DNA from: Methylotenera versatilis 7
Lineage (GTDB): Bacteria > Pseudomonadota > Gammaproteobacteria > Burkholderiales > Methylophilaceae
DNA: 64,000 bases
Direction: 5' to 3'
NCBI RefSeq assembly: GCF_000799165.1
Contig: NZ_JUGF01000002.1
Location: 186,001-250,000 of the forward strand
Below, one piece after another: positions 41,045-51,148 of the stretch. The notes under the pieces were generated by a model, which had not been told where the DNA came from, did not search any database, and worked only from the letters and a program-made list of their open reading frames with translations. Position numbers and translations under genes: made by a program. The first letter of the stretch is position 1, and each line of letters opens with the position of its first letter.

Positions 41045-41947
41045 TTATTTATAGGTTTTAAAAGTAATCGGCGAAACGCCAAGGCCTAAATCAGGCTTAA
41101 TATCGGCCTTCCAGGCGTGTCCATACACCACTTCAAACGTAGCCGGAAGTTTTCCACCCTCCTCTAAACTTTGGCGAAATTGCTCATATTGTTGTGTTAA
41201 CTGCTGTAGAAATCCGCGTCCTTGCAAGCCGCGTGCACGACCTTCAGTTGCGTTGTGCGCACCAATGGACTTTAAGTCTTTCATGACACTTTTTACATCA
41301 TCATAAGTGAGTGTATAGCGCTCTACATCCAGCACTGGCGCGCTGAAACCCGCGCGAGTTAGGGCATCACCAATATCATGCATATCGATAAAACGGCTAA
41401 CATGAGTATGGCCATTGCTACTAGCTACGCGCAGCTCTTTTAAAGTGTCCGGCCCAAACGTACTAAACATAAATAAGCCATTTGGCTGTAATGTTCGACT
41501 AACTTCGCTAAATGCGGCGTCTAAATCATTGCACCACTGCAAAGCCAGATTCGACCACACCATGCCCAAACTACCATTGGCTATTGGCAATCGCTCAATA
41601 TCTGCACAAACTAAGTTTTTTTGTCTTAATAATTTGCTTAGCCATTTTTTAAGTACGGGCTGTTGCTGATGCGTTTTTTGTAGCATACCAAGCGCAATAT
41701 CCAGCGATATTACTTGTGCGCGACTAAACTTTTTTTGTAATGCAAAACTGCCATGCCCAGTGCCACACCCTGCGTCCAGTATCACTTTCGGCTTAATTTT
41801 AACCAAGTCTAATCGACTGAGCATTTCGGTACGAACCAGCTTCTGCAGGATGGCTGCGGCGTCATATGTCTGCGCTGCACGGTCAAACGACGCGCGTACT
41901 CGCGCTTTATCCATCCAATAATCGTCTTGCGGATTTAATTCTTGCAT
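41045..41947 (-). CDS. bioC: Malonyl-ACP O-methyltransferase
   Basis: 300 residues. SAM-binding motif I is ILDAGCGTGHGSFAL, and the downstream LGMVWSNLALQWCNDL is the BioC signature. It methylates malonyl-ACP so that fatty-acid enzymes can build pimeloyl-ACP methyl ester. Its start overlaps the bioH stop by one base, in keeping with their successive roles. Confidence 0.95.
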   Translation of the reverse strand: MQELNPQDDYWMDKARVRASFDRAAQTYDAAAILQKLVRTEMLSRLDLVKIKPKVILDAGCGTGHGSFALQKKFSRAQVISLDIALGMLQKTHQQQPVLKKWLSKLLRQKNLVCADIERLPIANGSLGMVWSNLALQWCNDLDAAFSEVSRTLQPNGLFMFSTFGPDTLKELRVASSNGHTHVSRFIDMHDIGDALTRAGFSAPVLDVERYTLTYDDVKSVMKDLKSIGAHNATEGRARGLQGRGFLQQLTQQYEQFRQSLEEGGKLPATFEVVYGHAWKADIKPDLGLGVSPITFKTYK

Positions 41948-42711
41948 TAAGGCTCTAAAAATTGATTGAGTGCTGTGATAAATTGTTCTGAATGTGACAG
42001 GAATGGCGCATGTGCACTACCTGAAATAACACGTAAAAACCCATGCGGAAGATGCTGCATCATCCAATGCGCAGCCTGTACAGGTGCTAATGTGTCGCGA
42101 TCACCATGAATCAGCAACGTGGGTTTGCGAATACTGCCCACCTCATCGCGCAGGTCCGTATCCAATAAAACCTGCAACGCGCGCTGTAGCGTGGTTTGTG
42201 TAGGCGTAGGCCGTGTTTCAAAGCTGGCGCGCAATTGTTTAAGTGTACTGCGTGCGTCATCTGACTTCATGCATTGCAAGGTTAAAAATTGCAATATGGT
42301 CGCTTTGTAATCGCTGTTAACTGCGTTTGCAAACGACTCAAAATTAGCGGAGTCTATGCCCGCATCCCAATCAGCCTTATTCACAAAACAAGGAGTTGAG
42401 CCGACTAAGACTAAACGTCGAATACGGTCAGGCTGATTTAAGGCAATACGTTCTGCAATCAATCCACCCAGTGACCAGCCCAGCACATCCGAAACACCCG
42501 GGATTACTTGCGCGACTTCATCTGCCAATGTGTGTAAATGATACGGCTCAATCGGGCGGCTATTACCCATGCCAGGCAAATCGACCAAATACAGCATATA
42601 TTGCGTAGACAATCTTTTAATCAACGGCTGCCAAACACCGCTATGCATGCCCCAACCGTGCAACATCACCAGTGGTTGGCCTTGCCCAATTATTTCAACA
42701 TGCGCGCTCAT
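41947..42711 (-). CDS. bioH: Pimeloyl-ACP methyl ester carboxylesterase
   Basis: 254-residue alpha/beta hydrolase. LHGWGMHSGVW is the oxyanion region, GWSLGGL holds the nucleophilic Ser, and LIHGDRDTLAP and GSAHAPFLSH supply Asp and His. It frees pimeloyl-ACP from its methyl ester, closing the BioC-initiated cycle. It overlaps bioF at its start and bioC at its end, so the operon is translationally coupled. Confidence 0.94.
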   Translation of the reverse strand: MSAHVEIIGQGQPLVMLHGWGMHSGVWQPLIKRLSTQYMLYLVDLPGMGNSRPIEPYHLHTLADEVAQVIPGVSDVLGWSLGGLIAERIALNQPDRIRRLVLVGSTPCFVNKADWDAGIDSANFESFANAVNSDYKATILQFLTLQCMKSDDARSTLKQLRASFETRPTPTQTTLQRALQVLLDTDLRDEVGSIRKPTLLIHGDRDTLAPVQAAHWMMQHLPHGFLRVISGSAHAPFLSHSEQFITALNQFLEP

Positions 42712-43928
42712 ACTGTTTGAATACTTTCAGTCATCGCCTGTTCTGCATCGTTAATCGCATTCGCTAACCGTAACACATCGTCAACAGAATGTGCCGCCGA
42801 TAACGAAATGCGTAGTCGTGCAGTATTTACCGGCACCGTCGGCGGGCGAATCGCTGGCACCAAAATCCCAAGCGCTTGCAAGTGCTCACTTAAAGCTAAA
42901 GCCGCGTGGTTACTGCCAACGATTAAGGGTTGAACTGCTGTATATGATGGCAATAATTGCCAATTTTTTAGGCTTAAATTTGCTTTAAGTGTCGCAATTA
43001 GGGCATTTAAATGCACACGTAAGTCATCACCATCTTCAATCAGTTCAACTGATGCTGACAATGTTGCAGAAAGTGCTGGCGGTGCTGGCGTTGAGTAAAC
43101 GTAACTATTGGCTTTTTGAATCAGGTAATCAATCACCACCTGCTCGCCAGCCACAAACGCACCAGCAACACCAGCTGCTTTACCCAGAGTTGCCATCATG
43201 ATAATGCGTGGCGATTTTAAATTTAAGTGACTTAAACTGCCTTTACCATTTTTGCCCAATACGCCAAAACCGTGCGCATCATCTATATAAAGATAGGCAT
43301 CATATTTTTCACATAACGCCAGATACTCAGCCAATGGTGCAATATCGCCATCCATACTAAACACTGCATCGGCGGCAATCAGTTTATGCTTCGCAGTGCT
43401 TTCTTTTAGTAACTTCTCCAGCGCTACCACATCATTATGTGGAAAACGATGGAACGCTGCACGTGATAAATACGCACCTTCATTTAAACAAGCATGGTTT
43501 AATTTATCGGCAAAAATCGCGTCATGTCGCCCCATTAATGCACCAATCACGCCAATATTCGCCATGTAACCTGTCGAAAACAATAATGCAGCTGGCATTT
43601 CGACAAATTGTGCCAATTTTTTTTCTAGTGCATCGTGATAACGATGATGGCCGGTGATTAAATTAGACGCGCCACTGCCGACACCGGAATCACCTGCCGC
43701 TTTTTGCATTGCAGCAATTAATTTGGGATGATTGGCCAAACCCAGATAATCATTGCTGCAAAAGGATAAAAAATGTTTATCGTTGGCAACGATATGCTCA
43801 GCTTGCGGTGAGTCCAGCAATCGGCGCTGGCGTAATAAGCCATCAGCCTTGCGCTGGATCAGCTCATTTCTTAAGCCCGAAAAAAGACTTAATTCCAAGC
43901 TTAATTCATCTTTCAATGCAGTTAACAT
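42708..43928 (-). CDS. bioF: 8-amino-7-oxononanoate synthase
   Basis: 406 residues, PLP-dependent alpha-oxoamine synthase. Motifs: FCSNDYLGLANHP, YIDDAHGFGVLG (PLP-binding Asp and His) and MMATLGKAAGVAGAF with the Schiff-base Lys. It condenses pimeloyl-ACP with alanine. It overlaps bioH by four bases and begins 37 bp after the bioB stop. Confidence 0.96.
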   Translation of the reverse strand: MLTALKDELSLELSLFSGLRNELIQRKADGLLRQRRLLDSPQAEHIVANDKHFLSFCSNDYLGLANHPKLIAAMQKAAGDSGVGSGASNLITGHHRYHDALEKKLAQFVEMPAALLFSTGYMANIGVIGALMGRHDAIFADKLNHACLNEGAYLSRAAFHRFPHNDVVALEKLLKESTAKHKLIAADAVFSMDGDIAPLAEYLALCEKYDAYLYIDDAHGFGVLGKNGKGSLSHLNLKSPRIIMMATLGKAAGVAGAFVAGEQVVIDYLIQKANSYVYSTPAPPALSATLSASVELIEDGDDLRVHLNALIATLKANLSLKNWQLLPSYTAVQPLIVGSNHAALALSEHLQALGILVPAIRPPTVPVNTARLRISLSAAHSVDDVLRLANAINDAEQAMTESIQTV

Positions 43929-43965
43929 TTCTTGAATAAGGGTAAGATTAGTTTAAATCTACGGC

Positions 43966-45012
43966 TTAGATTTTATTAATGCCCAGTTTGGCGAATAATT
44001 TTTTATCCGTTGCCGCTTCCGGGTTACCTGTCGTTAATAATTTTTCACCATAAAAAATACTATTCGCACCCGCAATAAAACAGAGTGCCTGAATACCTTC
44101 GTGCATGCTTTGGCGGCCTGCGGATAAACGCACAAAACTATTCGGCATAGTGATGCGAGCAGCCGCAATCGTGCGCACAAATTCCAGCGGATCCAACTCC
44201 TCTGTGCCATGCAATGGCGTTCCTTCTACTTGCGTCAACAAATTAATGGGCACACTTTCAGGCGGGCGCTCCATATTTGCCAATTGGGCCAACAAGCCAG
44301 CGCGTTGATTGCGTGATTCGCCCATACCGATGATGCCACCACTGCAGACATTAATGTCCGCGCTACGCACGCGGCCAAGCGTGTCTAATCTATCTTGATA
44401 AGTACGTGTCGTAATCACATCACCATAAAATTCTGGCGCCGTGTCTAAATTATGATTGTAGTAATCCAAGCCAGCATCTTTTAACTGCTCAGCCTGACCT
44501 TCTTTTAACATACCTAAAGTGGCGCAAGTTTCTAAGCCCATGGCTTTCACTTCTTGAATCATTTTCAGCACTGGCTCAAGATCGCGCTGTTTTGGGCCAC
44601 GCCAAGCTGCACCCATACAGAAACGGCTCGCACCATTGTCTTTCGCCTCTTGTGCGGCAGCCAGTACTTCATCCAGTTTCATCAAAGGTTCAGCTTCAAC
44701 GTCCGTATGGTAACGCGCCGCTTGTGGGCAATAGCCGCAATCTTCAGAACAGCCACCGGTTTTAATAGATAAAAGTGTGCTGACCTGCACTGCATTAGGG
44801 TCAAAATTTGCGCGGTGGATGGTTTGTGCCTGATTGATCAAATCGCTAAATGGCAGCTCAAACAAAGCCACAATTTCATCCACACTCCAGCGATTAACCG
44901 TTACTGCTTCGCAGGCGCTACGTTTTAGCCCATCTGTATTTATAACGGACTCATTCAGTATAATAGATTCATTCACAGAGTTTTGGCTTTGGTTTTTGAC
45001 TGTTTCAAGCAT
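43966..45012 (-). CDS. bioB: Biotin synthase
   Basis: 348 residues, radical [13 protein letters not shown] is the CxxxCxxC motif for the 4Fe-4S cluster; the other conserved cysteines ([19 protein letters not shown]) and the Arg in ARITMP serve the 2Fe-2S sulfur donor. An N-terminal extension of about 35 residues precedes the core ([10 protein letters not shown]). AAGGGAA is its ribosome binding site. First gene of the operon and divergent from comF; no BirA operator was recognised. Confidence 0.97.
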   Translation of the reverse strand: MLETVKNQSQNSVNESIILNESVINTDGLKRSACEAVTVNRWSVDEIVALFELPFSDLINQAQTIHRANFDPNAVQVSTLLSIKTGGCSEDCGYCPQAARYHTDVEAEPLMKLDEVLAAAQEAKDNGASRFCMGAAWRGPKQRDLEPVLKMIQEVKAMGLETCATLGMLKEGQAEQLKDAGLDYYNHNLDTAPEFYGDVITTRTYQDRLDTLGRVRSADINVCSGGIIGMGESRNQRAGLLAQLANMERPPESVPINLLTQVEGTPLHGTEELDPLEFVRTIAAARITMPNSFVRLSAGRQSMHEGIQALCFIAGANSIFYGEKLLTTGNPEAATDKKLFAKLGINKI

Positions 45013-45105
45013 GGTGCATTTCCCTTGAGATTACTGAGGTTATGTGGCTATTTTTATTAGAGTTATTGACACTATTTAACCCAAATTATAAGCTGTAAAG
45101 ACAAT

Positions 45106-45855
45106 ATGAAGCAAACAATAAACAATTGGCTAAAAAATAGTCACTTGTTAAATATTAAGTCAATCGCTTCAATTTTTTTAAAACCACACTGCTTTTTATG
45201 TGCCACGAATCGAACGCAAAAACATGGATTATGCAGTGGCTGCTTAAACGACTTAACTTGGGCGCCTGCCAATAGCTGTCTGCAATGCGGCTTAATTTCA
45301 GATGGAAACCTGTGTGGCAGTTGCATCAGCTCACCGCCAGATTTCAATGCGACCCATGCCGTTTTTATATATGCTTATCCAATTGACACCATGATACAAC
45401 GCTATAAATATGGTACATCGTTGAGCCTGAGCCATGCGTTTGGGCAATTACTTAATGAAAAAATACGCTTAATAAATAACGTTGACGCGATCGACTTAAT
45501 CATTCCGATGCCCATGCACCCCACACGTTTAAAAGAACGCGGCTTTAACCAGGCGCTTGAAATCGCTAAAGTTTTAGACAGCCTGTTATGCAAAAGTAAG
45601 ATATCAAAACTGGATTACAAAAACGCTATACGCAAAACGCTTACGCCACCGCAAGCCAGCTTGCCGTTGAAACAACGCGTTAAGAATATCAAAGGTGCGT
45701 TTAAAATAAATAAAGATTTAACCGGCAAACGCATCGCAATTGTAGATGATGTGATGACCACAGGCGCAAGCTTAAACGAGTTGGCTAAAACCTTAAAACA
45801 AGCAGGCGCAACACATGTAGAATGCTGGGTGATTGCACGCACGCTACCACATTAA
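45106..45855 (+). CDS. comF: ComF family phosphoribosyltransferase-like protein
   Basis: 249 residues. A zinc-binding double-cysteine region (CFLCATN, CSGC, CLQCG, CGSC) at 30-80 precedes a phosphoribosyltransferase domain with PRPP motif [13 protein letters not shown]. ComF/GntX proteins are needed for natural transformation in several bacteria; type IV pilus genes in this window make a transformation role credible. Divergent from bioB across 93 bp. Confidence 0.88.
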   Translation: MKQTINNWLKNSHLLNIKSIASIFLKPHCFLCATNRTQKHGLCSGCLNDLTWAPANSCLQCGLISDGNLCGSCISSPPDFNATHAVFIYAYPIDTMIQRYKYGTSLSLSHAFGQLLNEKIRLINNVDAIDLIIPMPMHPTRLKERGFNQALEIAKVLDSLLCKSKISKLDYKNAIRKTLTPPQASLPLKQRVKNIKGAFKINKDLTGKRIAIVDDVMTTGASLNELAKTLKQAGATHVECWVIARTLPH

Positions 45856-45866
45856 GAACTGAAACC

Positions 45867-46331
45867 ATGTTTACCATCGCCCTTTTTGAACCAGAAATTC
45901 CACCCAACACCGGCAATATTATTCGCTTATGCGCCAATACCGGCGCGGACTTACACCTAATCGAGCCATTAGGCTTTAAGTTGGAAGACAAACAATTAAA
46001 GCGTGCGGGTTTGGATTATCACGAGTATGCCAATCTAAAAGTGCATAAAAACTGGGCTGAATTCAGCATAGAGATGCAAGGTAGACGGCTATTTGCGATT
46101 ACCACTAAAGGCAGTCAAAACTACGCAAAAGTGGATTTCGAAGCAGGTGATGTATTTGTATTTGGCCCAGAAACGCGTGGCTTGCCAGAAGAAATTCGCG
46201 CTGGATTTACTTCAGAACATCGATTACGGTTGCCAATGTTGCCAGAAAGTAGAAGTTTAAACCTATCCAACTCAGCGGCCATATTGCTCTACGAAGCCTG
46301 GCGACAAATTAGATTCGAGGGCGGCGTTTAA
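45867..46331 (+). CDS. trmL: tRNA (cytidine(34)-2'-O)-methyltransferase
   Basis: 154 residues from ATG 45867 ([20 protein letters not shown]); the frame opens earlier inside comF. A minimal SPOUT methyltransferase: the knot sequence [22 protein letters not shown] and [13 protein letters not shown] are both present. It 2'-O-methylates the wobble base of tRNA-Leu isoacceptors. It follows comF with 11 bp between. Confidence 0.94.
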   Translation: MFTIALFEPEIPPNTGNIIRLCANTGADLHLIEPLGFKLEDKQLKRAGLDYHEYANLKVHKNWAEFSIEMQGRRLFAITTKGSQNYAKVDFEAGDVFVFGPETRGLPEEIRAGFTSEHRLRLPMLPESRSLNLSNSAAILLYEAWRQIRFEGGV

Positions 46332-46375
46332 GAAAATCGCTTTAAACGGCTTTCAAAACCTAGACAACGAATAAA

Positions 46376-47368
46376 CTAAAAGCCTTCCGCCTTTTGCCCA
46401 CGTCCTAATAACGTCATTACTGCATCGCGTGCCGATTTTCCATGTGTTAACGCTTGATTTACTTCAAAAGTGATTGGCATATCAATGCCCATTTCACCTG
46501 CACGGCGCATGACTTCACGCGCGGTATTCACACCTTCAGCCACATGGCCTAAACCTTGCAGAATGTCCTCTAAACTTTTACCGCTGGCCAGTTGTAAACC
46601 CACTTCGCGATTTCTGGAATATTGGCCTGTACAGGTTAGAATCAAATCGCCCGCACCGGCTAAACCCATAAAGGTTTCGACTTTTGCACCCAATGCCACG
46701 CCAAAGCGGGTAATTTCGGCAAGGCCACGTGTAATCATAGCTGCGCGCGCATTATTGCCAAAACCCATGCCATCACTAATGCCTGCGGCAATCGCCATCA
46801 CATTTTTAACCGCACCGCCAACGGACACGCCCACAACATCAGTGCTGTTGTAAACACGAAAATTACTACCATGAATCAAATTGGCGGCACTGATCGCAAA
46901 ATCAGCATCATTAGCCGCCAACGTCACTGCTGTTGGTAAGCCGCGCACCAATTCTGCCGCAAAACTTGGGCCTGACAAAGCCCCCCACTTTTGCTGATGA
47001 CTCAACTCTTCCAATGCCACTTCATGCGGTAACTTTGCCGACTGTGGCTCTAAACCTTTGTGTGCCCAAATAATTGGCTGATTGGATTTTAATGCTTTGA
47101 TTTCTTTTAAAATCGACCTAAAACCAGCAGTTGGCACAACGGATAAAATAAGATCTGCACCATCAATCGCAACACTTAAGTCATCTTCGACCTGCAAATT
47201 ATCATTGAATTTAAAATCCCCCAGATACATAGGATTAGCGCGTGCATTGCGCATACCAGACACGTGACCGCTATTGCGCGCCCACAGAGAAACTTTATGT
47301 TGATGACTAATTTGTATCGCAAGAGCCGTACCCCAAGCACCTGCACCCAACACTGCAATTTTAGCCAT
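46376..47368 (-). CDS. gpsA: Glycerol-3-phosphate dehydrogenase (NAD(P)+)
   Basis: 330 residues. Rossmann motif KIAVLGAGAWGTALAIQ; the catalytic Lys lies in VGGAVKNVMAIAAGI, and the C-terminal domain has the substrate region GLAGAGDLILTCTG. It makes sn-glycerol-3-phosphate for phospholipids. Belongs to the conserved yibN-grxC-secB-gpsA set, with an SH3 gene between secB and gpsA here. Confidence 0.97.
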   Translation of the reverse strand: MAKIAVLGAGAWGTALAIQISHQHKVSLWARNSGHVSGMRNARANPMYLGDFKFNDNLQVEDDLSVAIDGADLILSVVPTAGFRSILKEIKALKSNQPIIWAHKGLEPQSAKLPHEVALEELSHQQKWGALSGPSFAAELVRGLPTAVTLAANDADFAISAANLIHGSNFRVYNSTDVVGVSVGGAVKNVMAIAAGISDGMGFGNNARAAMITRGLAEITRFGVALGAKVETFMGLAGAGDLILTCTGQYSRNREVGLQLASGKSLEDILQGLGHVAEGVNTAREVMRRAGEMGIDMPITFEVNQALTHGKSARDAVMTLLGRGQKAEGF

Positions 47369-47482
47369 TTATTGAATACTCATTAGTTTAAACTGCCGAT
47401 TGATTTGAACGACTTATTTGTTTGAACGATTACTTTTAGACGATATGCCATTTAAACCGTTTGATTAATCAAAAACCGCTTA

Positions 47483-47530
47483 TTAATTTGAGCGCCTGTT
47501 AATTAGAACACTTGTTAATTTGAACCCCAA
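47483..47530. repeat. Three imperfect 16-bp tandem repeats
   Basis: TTAATTTGAGCGCCTG, TTAATTAGAACACTTG and TTAATTTGAACCCC follow each other with 16-bp period. The third supplies the stop codon of the minus-strand SH3 gene. Related TGATTTGAACGA-type words occur at 47401-47430. Confidence 0.6.
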
Positions 47531-47991
47531 AGCACGCTATTTGGTACATAACCAGTTGCCCCGTCGCGATGTTTAACTTTAACCCATCCCGCTTTAGTCT
47601 CTGAAGGTAACAACTCCAGCACCACATCCTTCTCGACCGTGGCAACCAAACCAGAGCTTGCATCTTCGGTGGACTTAATATCGGTTTTAGCAATGACCAA
47701 CACCATGCGCTTATTACTTAATTGCTTACCCTCTATCCAACTTAAGCCGCCTAATGCATCACGCACCTTTATCCATTCGCCTAAATTTACAATCACTTCG
47801 ACTGGATAACCTTGCCCTAAAATGTATAACTTGCTGGCCTCAACAGATGGCGCATCGTACAAAATAGCCTTTGTGCTGGCAACAGAACGAAAATCCAGCG
47901 CAAACGCGTTAAAAGAAAACATCAAGCCAATCAATATCACTGGGATTTGAGTAAGGCTTAACATTTTCCTATCGTTCATTGTCTTAATCAC
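47515..47991 (-). CDS. Exported bacterial SH3 domain protein
   Basis: 158 residues. A signal peptide (about 10-31, ending NAFA-LDF) leads into two SH3b-like units: SVASTKAILYDAPS through PVEVIVNLGEWIKVRDALGGLSWIEGKQL, and a second through VVLELLPSETKAGWVKVKHRDGATGYVPNSVLWG. Such domains bind peptidoglycan or act as envelope scaffolds. It is inserted between secB and gpsA. The specific function is unknown. Confidence 0.8.
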   Translation of the reverse strand: MIKTMNDRKMLSLTQIPVILIGLMFSFNAFALDFRSVASTKAILYDAPSVEASKLYILGQGYPVEVIVNLGEWIKVRDALGGLSWIEGKQLSNKRMVLVIAKTDIKSTEDASSGLVATVEKDVVLELLPSETKAGWVKVKHRDGATGYVPNSVLWGSN

Positions 47992-48009
47992 TAAGGTCTT
48001 AATCGCTAA

Positions 48010-48495
48010 TTAATTCGCTTTTGCAGCACTTTCAGCTTGCTGTTGTTTTTGTTGCATAAACAAAGCTTCAAAATTAATCGGATTTAACAATACTGGCGCA
48101 AAACCTGCACGAGTGACTAAATCAGACACCACTTCGCGCGCGTATGGGAACAGAATATTAGGGCAAGTAACGCCTAAAACCATTTCTAGATTCTCTTCTG
48201 GAATATTACGCACTGCAAAAATACCGGCTTGTGTTACCTCAACCAAAAAAGCCACTTTATCGCCAACTTTAGCTGTTACCGTCACTTTAATTGCTGTTTC
48301 ATAAATGCCTTCTTCTAGCTTTTGTGCGGCATTGCCCAACTCTACATTCACTTGAGGCTGTGTGCGATCAGTAAAAATCTGTGGTGCATTAGGTATTTCT
48401 AACGATGCATCTTTTACATATAACTTCTCGATTGCAAAACCAGGCTGTGTGTCTTGTTCGGTAGCTTGGTTTGTTGCGCTGTTTGTTTCCGCCAT
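48010..48495 (-). CDS. secB: Protein-export chaperone SecB
   Basis: 161 residues. The core from FAIEKLYVKDASLEIPNAP to FPYAREVVSDLVTRAGFAPVLLNPINF is the SecB signature. The tetramer keeps pre-secretory proteins unfolded and passes them to SecA. Located downstream of grxC, as in E. coli. Confidence 0.97.
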   Translation of the reverse strand: MAETNSATNQATEQDTQPGFAIEKLYVKDASLEIPNAPQIFTDRTQPQVNVELGNAAQKLEEGIYETAIKVTVTAKVGDKVAFLVEVTQAGIFAVRNIPEENLEMVLGVTCPNILFPYAREVVSDLVTRAGFAPVLLNPINFEALFMQQKQQQAESAAKAN

Positions 48496-48649
48496 GTTGT
48501 TTTCCTAAAACGATTATGCTTACTTAAAGTTGAAAAAATAGTTAAATCTAATTTGTACCTAAAAGCATTTTAACTTTTAATTGCTTTTTGTTCATCACAT
48601 TATTGAGGCAAGCTTTTCTAAGCTCTGAATATTTAACTCAATACCCAGC

Positions 48650-48949
48650 TTAAATATTGAGCAATGAATCTAATTCCCCCGCCACATCCAATGCCCGCAA
48701 ATCGTCATATCCACCGATATGCTGTTGATTGATATAAATCTGCGGCACCGTACGGCGACCTGTTTTTTGCGTCATTTCATGTCGTAATTCCGGCTGCAAA
48801 TCAACCCGAATCTTCTTGATCTTAACGCCTTTTTCCGTCAAAAGCCGTTCTGCATTAATGCAATATGGACAACTGCCCGTTGCATACATCAAGACATTTG
48901 GCGTGGCTGAATCTTGCATATTTGTATTTTGCGTATCGAGACTGTCCAT
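48650..48949 (-). CDS. grxC: Glutaredoxin 3
   Basis: 99 residues from ATG 48949, or 89 from ATG 48919; the frame stays open to 49000 but that would overlap the upstream rhodanese gene. Active site CPYC lies in YATGSCPYCINAERLL; the cis-Pro motif is RTVPQIYINQ and the GSH-binding GGYDDL follows. A glutathione-dependent disulfide reductase. No clear ribosome binding site decides the start; the core family begins near the second Met. Confidence 0.93.
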   Translation of the reverse strand: MDSLDTQNTNMQDSATPNVLMYATGSCPYCINAERLLTEKGVKIKKIRVDLQPELRHEMTQKTGRRTVPQIYINQQHIGGYDDLRALDVAGELDSLLNI

Positions 48950-48963
48950 TGCAAGATTAACGC

Positions 48964-49413
48964 CTAGCTTTTTACCAACGGCAACTTGGCTTCCACCCAA
49001 GCAGTTAACCCACCTTGCAGGTTATTTAACTGGCTAAATTGCTGTGCTTTTAGAATCTTACAAGCAGTGTTAGCACGCGTGCCGCGTTGGCAATGCACCA
49101 GCACTGGTTTGTCTTTAAATTTTTCAATTTCTTTTAAGCGATTCGCCAACTCAGTCACAGGGATATTTTTTGCACCCTGAATATGCCCGCTGGCAAATTC
49201 CGTTGCATCACGTACATCCAGTATCAATGGCTTGCTACGATTCAACACCAATACCGCTTCAGCGGCTGATAAATTTGCCACGCCGCTGGCGCCACGACTA
49301 AGCATCGGCCACAACAAAGCGACACCAGAGCCAACAGCCAAGCCAATCAGCAATGCGTTATGTTTTACAAATTCGTACAGGGTTATTTCAGTCATATTGT
49401 TTCCAAAAATCAC
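48964..49413 (-). CDS. Membrane-anchored rhodanese-like protein (YibN type)
   Basis: 149 residues. One N-terminal membrane helix (about 14-32) anchors a rhodanese domain with LVLNRSKPLILDVRDATEF and active loop VHCQRGTRANTA (Cys nucleophile). The gene corresponds by position to E. coli yibN, between gpmI and grxC. The substrate is not established. Confidence 0.9.
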   Translation of the reverse strand: MIFGNNMTEITLYEFVKHNALLIGLAVGSGVALLWPMLSRGASGVANLSAAEAVLVLNRSKPLILDVRDATEFASGHIQGAKNIPVTELANRLKEIEKFKDKPVLVHCQRGTRANTACKILKAQQFSQLNNLQGGLTAWVEAKLPLVKS

Positions 49414-49448
49414 ACATTCACACAGTCATTACATGCGAGCCATTATTT

Positions 49449-49490
49449 AATGCGCATTTAGATGCGCATTGGACAGCCAACTATTATAAT
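49449..49490 (+). promoter_or_regulatory. Palindrome and -10 box between yibN and gpmI
   Basis: AATGCGCAT-TTAG-ATGCGCATT (49449-49470) is a perfect 9-bp inverted repeat with a 4-bp spacer. A consensus TATAAT (49485-49490) follows, and no good -35 is present: the palindrome occupies that position, which would suit a class II activator or a repressor. The predicted start is about 107 bp before the gpmI ATG. Confidence 0.45.
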
Positions 49491-49603
49491 GGATAACTTA
49501 ACCAATATTAAACTTAGTAAAATGTTTAACCTAGCTTTGACTCAAGGCTTGGGTGAATGTTTAACTTAGCATCAATTCAGACACCGACTAGAAAGATTTT
49601 GAT

Positions 49604-51148
49604 ATGTCAGTTACCCCCGTCATATTGCTGATTTTAGATGGCTTTGGTCATCGTGAAGATATTACCAATAACGCTATTGCACAGGCGCGTACACCTAATT
49701 TGGATGCGCTAAAGCAAAGCGAGCAGCACATGCTGATTAACGCTTCCGAACATTATGTTGGCTTGCCAGATGGTCAGATGGGTAATTCTGAAGTCGGTCA
49801 TTTAAATATCGGCGCAGGACGTATCGTTTTTCAAGATTTTGAACGCATTAACAATAGCATTAGCAATGGCGAATTCTTTAAACATGGCGATTTAGTTAAC
49901 GCCTTGCAGCAATTAAAAACCAATAATAAGGCCTTACATATTTTTGGATTACTGTCCGATGGCGGCGTGCATAGCCACATCAATCACATTTTAACCATGC
50001 TTGAAATGGCGGCACAGCAAGGCTTAAACAAAGTTTATGTACATGCATTTTTAGATGGTCGGGATACACCACCAGTTAGCGCCGTACCTTACCTAGCTCT
50101 CCTTGAAGATAAAATCAAAACGCTCGGCGTGGGCAAAATCGCATCGATTTCTGGTCGCTTTTATAGCATGGATAGGGACAAACGCTGGGAACGCGTCGCG
50201 CCTGCCTACGAAATGATTGTTAACGGTATCGGCGAATATACTGAAGCTACCGCCAGTGACGCTTTGCACAATGCCTACGCCAGAGGTGAGCAAGATGAGT
50301 TTGTAAAATGTACTGTTATTCGTCAAGCCGATGAGCCAGCGATTCGCTTAGAAGATGGCGATTGCGTGGTGTACATGAACTTTAGAAGTGACCGTGCAAG
50401 ACAATTAACTGACGCGTTACTAAATGATGACTTTTCTGGCTTTGAACGTAATCGTGTGCCAAAACTATCTGGCTATTTCACCTTAACGCAATACGATCAG
50501 AACCAACGCAAAGCCACACCAATTTTTGCCGCCACCAGCGTGCCGAATACTTTTGGTGAATATGTGTCTAGTTTAGGCTTAAAACAATTACGTATCGCCG
50601 AAACTGAAAAATATCCGCATGTCACATTCTTCTTCAATGGCGGCGATGAGGCGGTTTTTACGGGAGAGGATCGCATACTAGTACCTTCACCTAAAGTCGC
50701 CACCTACGATTTACAGCCAGAAATGAGCGCGCCAGAACTGACAGACAAACTAGTTGGAGCTGTGAATAGCAAACAATACAGCGCGATTATTTGTAACTAT
50801 GCCAATGGTGATATGGTGGGTCATACAGGCAATTTAGCAGCGGCAATCAAGGCCGTTGAAACTCTCGATACTTGTGTCGCCCGTGTGGTGGAAGCTGCCA
50901 GAAAAAATGGCGCGGAAGTGATTATTACCGCTGACCACGGCAATGCCGAAATGATGTTTGATGGGGTTAATAATCAAGCACACACACAACATACAACCAA
51001 TCTAGTGCCGATGATTTATGTAGGTCGTAAGGCGGAATTAGCGGAAGCAGGCGCTTTATCCGATTTGGCACCAACTTTACTAACCATGATGGGATTACCA
51101 CAACCCATTGAAATGACAGGTAAAAGCCTAGTTAAATTTAATGCTTAA
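49604..51148 (+). CDS. gpmI: Phosphoglycerate mutase, 2,3-bisphosphoglycerate-independent
   Basis: 514 residues, alkaline phosphatase superfamily. ILLILDGFGHRED carries the metal Asp; GNSEVGHLNIGAGR has the phosphorylated Ser; ITADHGNAE and the final HTTNLVPMIYVG bind manganese. Interconverts 3- and 2-phosphoglycerate. Overlaps envC by eight bases, matching the E. coli gpmM-envC order. Confidence 0.97.
   Translation: MSVTPVILLILDGFGHREDITNNAIAQARTPNLDALKQSEQHMLINASEHYVGLPDGQMGNSEVGHLNIGAGRIVFQDFERINNSISNGEFFKHGDLVNALQQLKTNNKALHIFGLLSDGGVHSHINHILTMLEMAAQQGLNKVYVHAFLDGRDTPPVSAVPYLALLEDKIKTLGVGKIASISGRFYSMDRDKRWERVAPAYEMIVNGIGEYTEATASDALHNAYARGEQDEFVKCTVIRQADEPAIRLEDGDCVVYMNFRSDRARQLTDALLNDDFSGFERNRVPKLSGYFTLTQYDQNQRKATPIFAATSVPNTFGEYVSSLGLKQLRIAETEKYPHVTFFFNGGDEAVFTGEDRILVPSPKVATYDLQPEMSAPELTDKLVGAVNSKQYSAIICNYANGDMVGHTGNLAAAIKAVETLDTCVARVVEAARKNGAEVIITADHGNAEMMFDGVNNQAHTQHTTNLVPMIYVGRKAELAEAGALSDLAPTLLTMMGLPQPIEMTGKSLVKFNA

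Noticed and set aside
45066-45092. sigma-70 promoter TTGACA-15-TATAAG before comF
   Set aside because: A 15-bp spacer and a start within about ten bases of the ATG make it doubtful.
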